Positions 25,302 to 32,703 of a stretch of 37,833 bases of DNA are shown here, in pieces (position 1 is the stretch's first letter; the number at the start of each line of letters is the position of its first letter). The stretch is from the NCBI GenBank assembly GCA_002402545.1, contig DHGA01000108.1, positions 2,027-39,859 of the forward strand. Reading direction: 5' to 3'. The position numbers and the translations under genes are program-made. Source of the DNA: Syntrophaceae bacterium UBA4810 (GTDB taxonomy: Bacteria > Desulfobacterota > Syntrophia > Syntrophales > Smithellaceae). Under the pieces are notes generated by a model. That model was given only the letters and a program-made list of their open reading frames with translations. It was not told the DNA's origin and did not search any database.

Positions 25302-25330
25302 TTGACACCGAGACGTTAATTCCTGATACT
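25302..25330 (+). promoter_or_regulatory. sigma70-type promoter for Fe-S paralogue 3
   Basis: TTGACA (25302-25307), a spacer of exactly 17 bases, and GATACT (25325-25330) as -10. It ends 31 bp before the ATG of the Fe-S protein, which has an AGGAGG ribosome-binding site. It is divergent from the minus-strand promoter, about 75 bp away. Confidence 0.7.
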
Positions 25331-25361
25331 GATTGCCAGAAAAAAACAGGAGGTCTGGAAC

Positions 25362-26354
25362 ATGGCGGACATTAATTTATGCCGGCAGCTTGCCGAAGGA
25401 ATCGGGGCGGGAGAATCTCCCTTAATTCCAAAAATATTTGAGGCATTAATCAACGATGAAGAAGCGAAAGTATTGCTCGCGGCATCACCTCCGGCAACCG
25501 TAAGCGAACTCGCGCAAAAGACCGGTTTGTCTGAGGAAACAATTAAAACCATGATGGAATCATTATTCAGCAGAGGGCTGATCTTCAAAGCGCGCAAAGG
25601 CGAAGAGATGAAATTCTACCGTGTAAAAAGCGTTCCTCAGATGCACGATTCTACCAGCCTTACCCCCGGCATATCGAGGAGCGTGCTGGATCTCTGGAAG
25701 TCATACATGAAGAATGAGTGGCCGGCATACGGCCGGGCGATCACGGATTTTATTCCCGCATCCATCATGCGTGTGGTTCCCGTAAATGAGCGCATCGACC
25801 TGCAATCGCGGATTCTCGCCTATGACGACGTGCTGAAAATTATTGAAGGCGCAAAAACCCTTTCGGTTACAAAATGTTCGTGCCGTGTCATCGACGGTGC
25901 CTGCGGCAAACCCCTGGAAGTCTGCATGCAGGTTGATCGTGCCGCCGAATATAATATAGAAAGAGGAACAGGCCGCGCTTTATCCAAAAGCGAGGCAATG
26001 AAAATAATCGAACTATGCGAGGAAGAAGGCCTCGTTCATGTCGTGGATAACCGCCAGACTGTCGGCCATGTCATTTGCAATTGCTGTAAGGACTGCTGTC
26101 TGAACTGGCCGATAATGAAAGGCCCGAAAAAATGGGTCGCCCCCAGCCGCTTTGAGGCCGTGGTAGATCCGGATTTGTGCACGGGCTGCGAAACCTGCGT
26201 GGACAGATGTTTTTTTGACGCCATTTCCATGGAAGATGATCTGGCGGTGATCAAGGCGGAAAACTGCCTGGGCTGCGGCGTATGCACCGTTTCCTGCCCG
26301 ACAGAAGCAATGCGGCTCAAAGAAGTCCGGCCGGCTGATTTTGTTCCGGTTTGA
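25362..26354 (+). CDS. winged-helix / di-[4Fe-4S] ferredoxin-domain protein (paralogue 3)
   Basis: A 330-residue protein, the shortest of the three paralogues. A winged-helix-like region spans about 30-88 (TVSELAQKTGLSEETIKTMME, LFSRGLIFKARKG). CSCR (C162, C164) with C171 and C178 forms the first Cys group, CNCCKDCC (219-226) the second, and two ferredoxin motifs close the protein (C263, C266, C269, C273; C292, C295, C298, C302). AGGAGG precedes the start by eight bases. It is divergently transcribed from the run starting with paralogue 2 and followed by an alcohol dehydrogenase gene 52 bp downstream, probably in one transcript. Function not established; likely redox-sensing or electron-transferring. 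Confidence 0.85.
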   Translation: MADINLCRQLAEGIGAGESPLIPKIFEALINDEEAKVLLAASPPATVSELAQKTGLSEETIKTMMESLFSRGLIFKARKGEEMKFYRVKSVPQMHDSTSLTPGISRSVLDLWKSYMKNEWPAYGRAITDFIPASIMRVVPVNERIDLQSRILAYDDVLKIIEGAKTLSVTKCSCRVIDGACGKPLEVCMQVDRAAEYNIERGTGRALSKSEAMKIIELCEEEGLVHVVDNRQTVGHVICNCCKDCCLNWPIMKGPKKWVAPSRFEAVVDPDLCTGCETCVDRCFFDAISMEDDLAVIKAENCLGCGVCTVSCPTEAMRLKEVRPADFVPV

Positions 26355-26406
26355 TTAAATATTTGATAGCGACAAATTATTAAACTCATCAATATGGGAG
26401 TATCTT

Positions 26407-27573
26407 ATGCAAAACTTTGTTTTTGAAAACCCGACTAAAATCATCTTCGGCAAAGGCCAGATTAAAAAAATCGGCAAAGAGGTTAGTCGTTTCGGCAAAA
26501 AAGCTCTGCTCGTATACGGAATGAGCAGTATTAAGAAAAACGGCATCTACGATCAGGTTACGTCCTCTCTCAAAGAAGCGGGGATTGCTTTTGTTGATTT
26601 TCCGGGAGTAAAATCCAACCCTGTTTTGTCTCATGCCGTGGCGGGTATTGAACTGGCGCGCAAGGAAAATATCGACGTGGTTCTTGCCGTCGGCGGCGGG
26701 AGCGTTATTGATGAGGCAAAAACCATTGCCGCGGGGGTTAAGGCAAATCACGATGTCTGGGAGTTCTTTACGTTCAGCAAATTCATCAAAGACGCCCTTC
26801 CTGTTCTGACTGTCGTCACCGTTTCCGCGAGCGCCTCGGAAATGAATAACGGCGCTGTTATTACTAAAGAGGACTGCTGTCACAAATACAGCATTATGTC
26901 TCCTCTGATTCAGCCTAAAGTCTCCATTCTGGATCCGACGGTTTTGTTTTCTCTTAGTGCCGCTTACAGCGCCTACAGCGCCGTGGACGTCATTACCCAT
27001 ATGCTGGAAGCTTATTTCAATAACACAGAGCCGGTAAACAGCATCATTCAAGACCGGCTTGTCGAAGGGCTGACTAAGACGATAATGGAAAACACCGACA
27101 TCATCATGAAAGAACCTGATAATTACAATGCGCGGGCTAATGTGATGTGGGGCGCCATTCTCGGGTTCAACGGCATAGCCACCGCCGGCATGGGCAGAGT
27201 TCAGCTGCCCGCGCATATGATTGAACATTCGCTGAGCGCTCTTTACGATATTGCCCATGGCGCGGGCCTTTCTATTGTGCTGCCGGCATGGATGACCTAC
27301 ACGGCCGAAGCAAAAACAGTGAAAATGGCTCGATTCGCGCGGGAAGTATTCGGCGTAGATGATCGTGACAATTCAAAGGCGGCGCAAAAGGGCATCGCAA
27401 ATCTGAAGGCATGGTTTGCCTCGATTGGTAGCCCTGTTTCCCTTAAAGAAGCAAATATTCCGGAAGAAAATATCGATGCCATCGCCCAAAACGCCGAGGC
27501 TACGGCAAAGCTTTGGTTTTATGAAAGTTATACAAAGGAAATCATTGCCGGCATACTCAGGAATGCGTGTTAA
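26407..27573 (+). CDS. iron-containing alcohol dehydrogenase (group III)
   Basis: NAD(P)H-dependent Fe/Zn-ADH of 388 residues, similar in style to YqhD/butanol dehydrogenase. GGGSVIDEAK (96-105) binds the dinucleotide; metal ligands are D194 and H198 (DVITHMLE), H264 (MIEHSL) and H274 (IAHGAGLS). All are intact. The enzyme interconverts aldehydes and alcohols in the cytoplasm; the substrate is not predictable. GGGAG lies a few bases before the ATG. It follows the Fe-S paralogue 3 gene by 52 bp with no terminator, so co-expression is likely; an aldehyde generated or used by the nearby redox module is a possible connection but unproven. Confidence 0.92.
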   Translation: MQNFVFENPTKIIFGKGQIKKIGKEVSRFGKKALLVYGMSSIKKNGIYDQVTSSLKEAGIAFVDFPGVKSNPVLSHAVAGIELARKENIDVVLAVGGGSVIDEAKTIAAGVKANHDVWEFFTFSKFIKDALPVLTVVTVSASASEMNNGAVITKEDCCHKYSIMSPLIQPKVSILDPTVLFSLSAAYSAYSAVDVITHMLEAYFNNTEPVNSIIQDRLVEGLTKTIMENTDIIMKEPDNYNARANVMWGAILGFNGIATAGMGRVQLPAHMIEHSLSALYDIAHGAGLSIVLPAWMTYTAEAKTVKMARFAREVFGVDDRDNSKAAQKGIANLKAWFASIGSPVSLKEANIPEENIDAIAQNAEATAKLWFYESYTKEIIAGILRNAC

Positions 27574-27615
27574 CATTGGGCCCGCATAGATAAGCCATTG
27601 CCAAACCAGACTTAT

Positions 27616-27920
27616 GTCATTGTGAGGAACGCTTCGCGGTCCGCGGCAATCTGAATTTTTAAAGCGGCAACTTCATTATTTCATAAACCTTCCCTCCCTT
27701 GACGGGAGGGATTAAGGGAGGGTGAATATTTTATTTATGTTTTTGCGAGGCGGCATGAGCCGCCGCGGCAATTTTTCTTTCGTCATTCCGGCGAACGCCG
27801 GAATCCAGTATCTAAATCATGCTCCTTTCATTTTCCCTTGCAATATATTTAAGAAGTAGTATTTTGTTCATCGGATATCATTAAATATTAGCTGGAGGCG
27901 GAAAATTTATATTTAAATGT
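27616..27920. repeat. repeat mosaic, block 1 (upstream of the fic gene)
   Basis: This fills most of the 456-bp gap after the alcohol dehydrogenase. In order: a degenerate REP-like element B (27616-27652, GTCATTGTGAGG...), linker C (27661-27685), element A (27684-27732, with TCCCTCCC and GGGAGGGA as inverted arms), element B again (27739-27774, with GGCGGC-ATGA-GCCGCC hairpin), a separate perfect 9-bp hairpin ATTCCGGCG/CGCCGGAAT (27785-27804), and element D (27831-27920). A, B and C recur at 29.1-29.4 and 30.3-30.5 kb; D recurs at 30471-30562. The hairpins could also act as terminators for the upstream gene. Confidence 0.85.
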
Positions 27921-27945
27921 TTTTGGTTAATTGTAGCGGTTTGCA

Positions 27946-27974
27946 TTGACTTTTGCCTTTCTTTTGTATATAAC
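27946..27974 (+). promoter_or_regulatory. sigma70-type promoter for the fic gene
   Basis: TTGACT (27946-27951), a 17-base spacer, and TATAAC (27969-27974). It lies 55 bp before the ATG at 28030, which is preceded by AGAGGC. Confidence 0.7.
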
Positions 27975-28029
27975 AAAACAGCGTTTCATTATAGACAAAT
28001 ATTTTTGTGACTAATGCATTAGAGGCAAA

Positions 28030-29148
28030 ATGAAACCATTTCATCCCCAACAGCTTCCTATAACAGGTATTCCTTGGGACGCGCTTATTCCTCTAATCGG
28101 CAGAGCAAACCGTTCTCTGGCTTATTATGACGGAATACTCTACGGCCTTGCCAACCCCCGTATTCTGCTTTCCCCCCTTACAACGCAGGAAGCCGTTTTA
28201 TCTTCAAAAATTGAAGGAACCCAGGCAACGCTAGGTGAGGTACTCAAATTTGAAGCGGGAGAGACGCCTGCTCAGGAATCCCGTGTTTGGGATATTGAAG
28301 AAATAATGAACTACCGGCGCGCCATGCGCCATGCGGAAGAAAAATTAAAGGCGCGGCCTTTTTCCTTGAATCTCTTGAAAGATTTGCACGCGATACTGCT
28401 CAATGGTGTTCGGGGAAAATTTAAGGCAAGAGGCCAATTCCGTTCTACTCAAAATTGGATTGGAAAGCCGGGAACGCCGATTGAAGAGGCGCAATTTATT
28501 CCGCCTGCGCCACGTGATTTAAATGTCTGTTTGGATAATTGGGGAAAATATTATCATGTTGACCGTCCGGACCCGCTTGTTCAGTTGGCAATCATCCACG
28601 CTCAATTTGAAATGATTCATCCTTTTCTTGACGGAAACGGGCGGTTAGGCCGTATGATCGTGCCTCTCTTTCTTTTTGAAAAAAAACTGATTTCCAGTCC
28701 GGTATTTTATATATCGGCTTATCTGGAAAAACATAGGCAAAAATACGTCGCCGGTCTTCAGGGGTTGACTGAAAAGACGCCCGATGCATGGGCGAGATGG
28801 ATTGGATTTTTTTTGAGCGCGTTGGACGAACAGTCCAGAGAAAATGCCAGAAAAGCTCAGGCAATTATCGATTTGTATAATCGGCTGAAGAAGGAAATTG
28901 TTGATTTGACCCGTTCCCAATACGCTGTACCACTTCTTGATTGCCTGTTTGACCAGCCTGTTTTTACCAGCGCTCTGTTTGATAACCGTAGAGGCATGCC
29001 CAGCAAACCCATGGTTATGAATATGCTCGGGCGTTTAAAGAAAGAAGGAATTATCAAAGTCGTTCGGGAAGGTTCGGGCAGACGCCCGCAAATACTGGCA
29101 TTGACAAAGCTCATTAATATTTGTGAGGGTAAAAACGTTTTAAAATAA
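28030..29148 (+). CDS. Fic-family protein adenylyltransferase with N-terminal inhibitory helix
   Basis: Fic protein of 372 residues. Fic enzymes transfer AMP from ATP to hydroxyl groups of target proteins. The catalytic loop HPFLDGNGRLGR (197-208) is a perfect canonical motif, so it should be active. An inhibitory motif S-x3-E-G (SSKIEG, S58-E62-G63) sits at the N-terminal side, which makes it a self-inhibited class II Fic. The N-terminal region up to about 95 is the Fic_N-type domain. The C-terminal 80 residues look like a winged helix (FTSALFDNRRGMPSKPMVMNMLGRLKKEGIIKVVREG), common in stand-alone Fic proteins. It has its own promoter and no antitoxin partner. The stop codon coincides with the start of repeat block 2. 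Confidence 0.93.
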   Translation: MKPFHPQQLPITGIPWDALIPLIGRANRSLAYYDGILYGLANPRILLSPLTTQEAVLSSKIEGTQATLGEVLKFEAGETPAQESRVWDIEEIMNYRRAMRHAEEKLKARPFSLNLLKDLHAILLNGVRGKFKARGQFRSTQNWIGKPGTPIEEAQFIPPAPRDLNVCLDNWGKYYHVDRPDPLVQLAIIHAQFEMIHPFLDGNGRLGRMIVPLFLFEKKLISSPVFYISAYLEKHRQKYVAGLQGLTEKTPDAWARWIGFFLSALDEQSRENARKAQAIIDLYNRLKKEIVDLTRSQYAVPLLDCLFDQPVFTSALFDNRRGMPSKPMVMNMLGRLKKEGIIKVVREGSGRRPQILALTKLINICEGKNVLK

Positions 29149-29390
29149 ACATCACCTATAAATCTTCCCGCCCTTGACGGGAGGGATTGAGGGAGGGTGG
29201 ATACTTTACTTCTGTCATTGCGAGGCGGCATTAGCCGCCGCGGCAATCTAAAGCGGCAACTTCATTATTTCATAAACCTTCCCGCCCTTGACGGGAGGGA
29301 CTGAGAGAGGGTGAATATTTTACTTCTGTCTTTGCGAGGAAGCATGAGCCGCCGTGGCAATCTGAATTTTTAAATCGGCAACTTCATGTT
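29144..29390. repeat. repeat mosaic, block 2 (between fic and HEPN genes)
   Basis: Two tandem A-B-C units: A at 29163-29210 and 29275-29324, B at 29214-29249 and 29328-29363, C at about 29250-29277 with a diverged second copy to about 29387. The first 20 bases (AAAATAAACATCACCTATAA, beginning at the fic stop) are repeated at 30286-30305. Together with the following 130 AT-rich bases this makes up the 371-bp gap; the rest holds only the HEPN promoter. Confidence 0.85.
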
Positions 29391-29460
29391 TTTGCTTGCA
29401 TAATCTTTAAACGGCGTAATTCTAATTATTTTTTTGCAAGTAGAGCGCTCAACAATTTTA

Positions 29461-29488
29461 TTGACAAATATTTCGGCTATGTTATTAA
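29461..29488 (+). promoter_or_regulatory. promoter candidate for the HEPN/MNT pair
   Basis: TTGACA (29461-29466) and TATTAA (29483-29488) with a 16-base spacer. AAGGGG lies just before the ATG at 29520. Confidence 0.55.
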
Positions 29489-29519
29489 AAAGACACAATA
29501 ATTTTTTATAAGGGGTGTC

Positions 29520-29906
29520 ATGCAAAAGCAGGCCGAATACTTGCTTACACAATCAGACAATGATTTGCCGGTAGCCGAAAGCATGCTGGAGAAGGGGCAT
29601 TATACCTGGTGCTTGTTTGTCGGGCATCTGGTTTTGGAAAAAATCTTAAAGGCAATTTATGTCAGAGAACATCAAAAAATCGCGCCCAGAATTCATGACC
29701 TGGTGAAGCTTGCCAAAGCAACAAACCTGAAGCTGAGTGATGCACAATTAGTTTTTCTAAGCGAAGTTTCTGATTTTAACATGGAGGGCAGATATCCTGA
29801 CGAGAAGAATCAGTTTGCCCTTAAATGTGACAGAGAATTTGCATCGAATTACTTAAGAAGAATAAAGGAGATACGCGCGTGGCTCAAAAAGCAGATAAAA
29901 AATTAA
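29520..29906 (+). CDS. HEPN-domain protein (partner of a minimal nucleotidyltransferase)
   Basis: A 128-residue all-helical HEPN protein. Family hallmarks are HYTWCLFVGHLVLEKILKAIY (27-47 region), PRIHDLVKLAK (56-66) and RYPDEK (91-96). HEPN proteins paired with minimal nucleotidyltransferases form toxin-antitoxin or related two-component modules. The C-terminal Rx4-6H RNase motif of HepT-type toxins is not evident here, so RNase activity is uncertain. It overlaps the nucleotidyltransferase gene by 28 bp, the normal arrangement for this pair. The gene pair is framed by repeat blocks on both sides. Confidence 0.88.
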   Translation: MQKQAEYLLTQSDNDLPVAESMLEKGHYTWCLFVGHLVLEKILKAIYVREHQKIAPRIHDLVKLAKATNLKLSDAQLVFLSEVSDFNMEGRYPDEKNQFALKCDREFASNYLRRIKEIRAWLKKQIKN

Positions 29907-30199
29907 AAAAAACAGTCAAAGACTATATTGAACAACTGGAAAAAAGTGGTATTCATGTCCAGCAGGCGATTTTATTCGGTTCCTATGCCAATGGGAAATA
30001 CGACGAGTGGAGCGATATTGATCTGGCAATTGTTTCGGAAGATTTTGCGGGAAACAGATTTGAAGACAGAAACAAAATCCGTAAAATTACATTGCAGGTC
30101 AACAGCGATATTTCCCCGATGCCGTTTCGCCCGGAAGACTTCAACAAAAGCGATTACTTCGTCAAAGAAATTTTGGAAAAAGGGATTAGGATTATTTAA
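29879..30199 (+). CDS. MNT-type minimal nucleotidyltransferase
   Basis: A 106-residue nucleotidyltransferase with the core motif GSYANGKYDEWSDIDLAIV: G34, S35 and the catalytic aspartates D46 and D48; D77 (SDISPMPF) is the likely third carboxylate. MNT proteins neutralise HEPN partners, in known cases by adding AMP. The start is GTG at 29879, supported by AAGGAG at 29865-29870 eight bases upstream; it lies inside the end of the HEPN gene. All catalytic residues are present. The stop is followed within 12 bp by a sirtuin-like relic. Confidence 0.9.
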   Translation: MAQKADKKLKKTVKDYIEQLEKSGIHVQQAILFGSYANGKYDEWSDIDLAIVSEDFAGNRFEDRNKIRKITLQVNSDISPMPFRPEDFNKSDYFVKEILEKGIRII

Positions 30200-30210
30200 T
30201 TCGAGTTCAT

Positions 30211-30280
30211 CTATTATTGAAATCAATGTAGAACCCATGCCGCTTTATCGAAGATTACGGTAGCGGTGAAGAAGAGCGCT
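30211..30280 (+). pseudogene. sirtuin 3'-end relic, copy 1
   Basis: The segment reads IIEINVEPMPLY before breaking down, matching IIVEINAEPTPL near the C-terminus of the sirtuin encoded at 15991-16806. After CTTTATC the sequence jumps to a degenerate version of the sirtuin's last codons (GGTGAAGAAGAG). The intervening stretch corresponding to about 16717-16770 is missing. Copy 2 at 30571-30650 has the same join, so both descend from one deleted ancestor. Confidence 0.6.
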
Positions 30281-30285
30281 TATTA

Positions 30286-30562
30286 AAATAAACATCGCCT
30301 ATAAATCTTCCCGCCCTTGACGGGAGGGATTGAGGGAGGGTGAATATTTTACTTCTGTCTTTGCGAGGCGGCATGAGCCGCCGCGGCAATCTGAATTTTT
30401 AAAGCGGCAACTTCATTATTTCATAAACCTTCCCTCCCTTGACGGGAGGGATTAAGGGAGGGTGAATATTTTTTCCCTCTTGCAATATATTGTAGAAGTA
30501 GTATTTTACTAAGCGCATATCATTAAATATTAACTGGAGGCGGAAAGCTTATATTTCAACAT
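30286..30562. repeat. repeat mosaic, block 3 (upstream of the RhuM-Doc gene)
   Basis: Order: shared leader (30286-30303), A (30304-30352), B (30357-30392, GGCGGC-ATGA-GCCGCC hairpin), C (30400-30426), A (30424-30471) and D (30471-30562). Element D ends about 100 bp before the RhuM-Doc start, nearly the same distance (110 bp) at which the other D copy precedes the fic gene. With the two sirtuin relics this accounts for nearly all of the 463-bp gap between the MNT and RhuM genes. Confidence 0.85.
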
Positions 30563-30570
30563 CTTAGCCC

Positions 30571-30650
30571 CAATTATTCACCAAAATCAATGTCGAACCC
30601 ACGCCACTTTATCCAAAATTGTGGAAGAGGTGAAAAAGAGGGCCGCATAG
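30571..30650 (+). pseudogene. sirtuin 3'-end relic, copy 2
   Basis: The DNA reads INVEPTPLY, then runs directly into AAAATTGTGGAAGAGG and TGAAAAAGAGG, which match the last codons of the intact sirtuin (16773-16800: PKIVEEVKKR). The join omits the equivalent of about 16717-16770 and shifts the frame by one base. No upstream part of a sirtuin gene is present. It lies 13 bp before the RhuM-Doc start codon. Confidence 0.7.
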
Positions 30651-30662
30651 ACGAGATTTAAC

Positions 30663-31658
30663 ATGCCGAAAAAAGAGAAAAACATAGAAGATTTGTCAGG
30701 CGGACGGATTGTTCTTTATCAAAACAAGCTGGAAGCAAGATTAATTCGCGACACTGTCTGGCTGACGCAAAAACAGATGTCGGAATTGTTTGAAAAAGAT
30801 ACTGATACGATCGGTTTGCATCTGAAAAATATTTTTAAAGAACGCGAGTTGAACGAGGCGGCAACTACCGAGGAATCCTCGGTAGTTCAATTGGAAGGAA
30901 AGCGGCGAGTTCGCAGAAAAATACGCTTTTACAATCTGGATGTTATTATCTCTGTCGGCTATCGCGTAAACTCCAAACGTGGCACTCAGTTCCGCATTTG
31001 GGCCACCAACGTGTTGCGCAAACATCTGGTGGAAGGCTATACTCTCAATCAAAAACGGCTTAAGACCCAAACCGGTAAAATTAAGGAATTACAAGATGCT
31101 GTGAGCCTTTTGACCAACGTTGTTGCCTTGGAGAACATATCTGACGAGACCAAAGGCATTATACAAATTATTTCCGATTATTCGCGCGGGCTGGGCATTC
31201 TAGACGATTACGATCATGAACGTTTGTCCACGCCGGGCGGCACCAGACGCAAAGCCGCCATCCTGACCCATGAAGAGGCTCAAAATATCATTAACGCCAT
31301 GAAGAAGAAATTTCATGATTCGGCGTTAGTCGGACGTGAAAAGGACAACAGCTTTAAAAGCGCTATCGGCGCGATTTATCAAACATTTGACAGCAAAGAC
31401 CTTTACCCATCTATCGAAGAAAAAGCGGCGCACCTGCTGTATTTTGTTACCAAGAACCACAGTTTTGTCGATGGCAATAAGCGGATTGCCGCCGCGCTTT
31501 TTATTAGCTTTCTGCACAAAAATAAAATTCTTCTTCGTAAGGACGGCAGCAAGCGCATTGACGATAACGCTCTTGCCGCGCTGACTCTGATGGTCGCGGC
31601 CAGCAAGCCGTCTGAAAAAGATAAACTGATTAAAGTTATTTTGAATTTGATGCATTAG
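30663..31658 (+). CDS. RhuM-Doc fusion (virulence RhuM family with C-terminal Fic/Doc domain)
   Basis: A 331-residue protein. The N-terminal RhuM domain (about 15-135) shows LEARLIRDTVWLTQKQMSELFE, a winged-helix-like start, and YNLDVIISVGYRVNSKRGTQFRIWAT. The C-terminal Doc-type domain (about 200-331) contains NHSFVDGNKRIAAALF, with H266 and GNKR at 271-274: the Doc variant of the Fic loop (HxFxDGNKR), as in Doc kinases that phosphorylate EF-Tu. This fusion occurs widely in bacterial accessory regions. The phage Doc antitoxin Phd is not found beside it; the N-terminal domain may control it. The ribosome-binding site is weak. It is framed by repeat D/relic on the left and an A element on the right. 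Confidence 0.9.
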   Translation: MPKKEKNIEDLSGGRIVLYQNKLEARLIRDTVWLTQKQMSELFEKDTDTIGLHLKNIFKERELNEAATTEESSVVQLEGKRRVRRKIRFYNLDVIISVGYRVNSKRGTQFRIWATNVLRKHLVEGYTLNQKRLKTQTGKIKELQDAVSLLTNVVALENISDETKGIIQIISDYSRGLGILDDYDHERLSTPGGTRRKAAILTHEEAQNIINAMKKKFHDSALVGREKDNSFKSAIGAIYQTFDSKDLYPSIEEKAAHLLYFVTKNHSFVDGNKRIAAALFISFLHKNKILLRKDGSKRIDDNALAALTLMVAASKPSEKDKLIKVILNLMH

Positions 31659-31669
31659 CCATCAAACGA

Positions 31670-31717
31670 TAAACCTTCCCGCCCTTGACGGGAGGGATTG
31701 AGGGAGGGTGAATATGT
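31670..31717. repeat. repeat mosaic, block 4 (single A element)
   Basis: A sixth copy of element A (AAACCTTCCCGCCCTTGACG... to GGGTGAATA), starting 12 bp after the RhuM-Doc stop. B, C and D are missing here. It marks the right end of the repeat-framed toxin region. Confidence 0.8.
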
Positions 31718-31740
31718 ATTTCTTGAAAGCCAAGTTGAGG

Positions 31741-31815
31741 AGGGAGATAACGGAAAAAGTTAAATGAAAATTGTGTAAGTTTCTAATACATGTAAGCAGA
31801 AAGCAGAAAATGTTC
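31741..31815 (+). repeat. diverged repeat F, copy 1
   Basis: This AT-rich stretch resembles 32704-32785 over about 70 bp (shared GGAAAAAG, AAATGA, ATTGTGTAA/GAA, GTTTCT). The two copies flank the OB-fold and VOC gene pair. By-eye alignment only; similarity is imperfect with small gaps. Confidence 0.4.
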
Positions 31816-31859
31816 CCAAAAAATGCCGTAAAAAGGTAAAAAGTCAAAGGAGCAGAGCT

Positions 31860-32234
31860 ATGTTAAAAAAATTTATCATCGGGGTTTCGATCGTCATCGT
31901 GATAGGAGCAGGGGTATGGTATTATTTCAGCCAGGTCTATACGACCAGTATTCAAAAGATCGTTAATAATCCGGGCGGCTACACAGGGAAAGAGCTTGCC
32001 ATTAAAGGAGAGGTTACAGACCGGACATCTTTTTTCGGCTCTCTCAAGTTCTACAAGCTCAAGGACGAGTCAGGAGAAATGATAGTGACCACCAGGAAGT
32101 CGTTGCCCGAAGTGAAATCAAGCGCTGTTGTAAAGGGCAGGATAGATGACGCGTTTGCTTTGGGCGATCAGAAGCTGTTGGTCTTTATAGAAGGGTCTAT
32201 CGAGAAGAAAGACAGGAATGAAGTTGAAAAATGA
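31860..32234 (+). CDS. membrane-anchored OB-fold protein
   Basis: A 124-residue protein with one N-terminal transmembrane segment (about 4-23, FIIGVSIVIVIGAGVWYYF) and an extracytoplasmic OB-fold-like domain (about 44-113): ELAIKGEVTDRTSFFGSLKFYKLKDESGEMIVTTRK, then AVVKGRIDDAF, with the five-strand pattern of tRNA_anti/CcmE-like OB proteins. Nothing suggests haem binding. A ribosome-binding site (AAGGAG) lies about 8 bases before the ATG. Its stop overlaps the start of the broken VOC gene by ATGA, so the two formed one transcription unit. Confidence 0.7.
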   Translation: MLKKFIIGVSIVIVIGAGVWYYFSQVYTTSIQKIVNNPGGYTGKELAIKGEVTDRTSFFGSLKFYKLKDESGEMIVTTRKSLPEVKSSAVVKGRIDDAFALGDQKLLVFIEGSIEKKDRNEVEK

Positions 32235-32638
32235 AGGTGAAATCGATTGATCATATCAGCTATGCGGTAACCGATATCGACAAGACTATCGAGGCGTAGT
32301 CGAAGCTCTATGGCATTGCTCCCTGGACGTACAGAGAAAACGGCGGCACTGATATAAAAGGGCGCCCCTGGAAAATCCGCATGGCCTTTGCTTATGTGGG
32401 GCCCCTAGAGGTCGAGCTTGTGCAGTGTGTCGAGGGAAGAATTTTCCAGTCCAAATTTTTGGACAAATGGGGAGAAGGCGTTCATCACCTCGAATTCTTT
32501 GTTGACGATGTAGACGCGGAAGTGGCCAAACTGACGAAAGATGGAGCAAAGCTCCTGATTCATGATCCGGGAAAATTTGCCTACCTCGATGCCGGAGGGC
32601 CCGGCGGCGCCATTTTTGAGCTGATGCAAAGGAGATAA
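32231..32638 (+). pseudogene. VOC-family (glyoxalase/epimerase-like) gene with in-frame amber codon
   Basis: Translated from the ATG at 32231, the frame gives MKVKSIDHISYAVTDIDKTI and then TAG at 32297-32299 (codon 23), after which it stays open to 32638 and reads SKLYGIAPW, AYVGPLEVELVQCVEG, GVHHLEFFVDDVDAEV and GGPGGAIFELMQRR. The whole is a 135-codon VOC domain like methylmalonyl-CoA epimerase or glyoxalase I, with metal-ligand type positions DH (7-8), E-L-V-Q, HH and E near the end still present. Apart from the TAG the frame is clean, so this is a recent nonsense mutation, a sequencing error, or readthrough. An internal ATG at 32381 would start too late to keep the first half of the domain. 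Confidence 0.8.
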
Positions 32639-32703
32639 GTGAAAAAATACTGATATTTCAAGACCTGATCCCAATTATTCAGAAGCCAAATTTCGGGGTG
32701 AAA

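Noticed and set aside
26389..27258. 289-codon minus-strand frame opposite the alcohol dehydrogenase
   Set aside because: The plus-strand gene has all catalytic residues; the antisense frame shows no domain.
27616..31717. CRISPR array as an explanation for the repeats
   Set aside because: Repeat spacing is irregular, units differ in length and order, genes lie between them, and there are no uniform spacers or cas genes.
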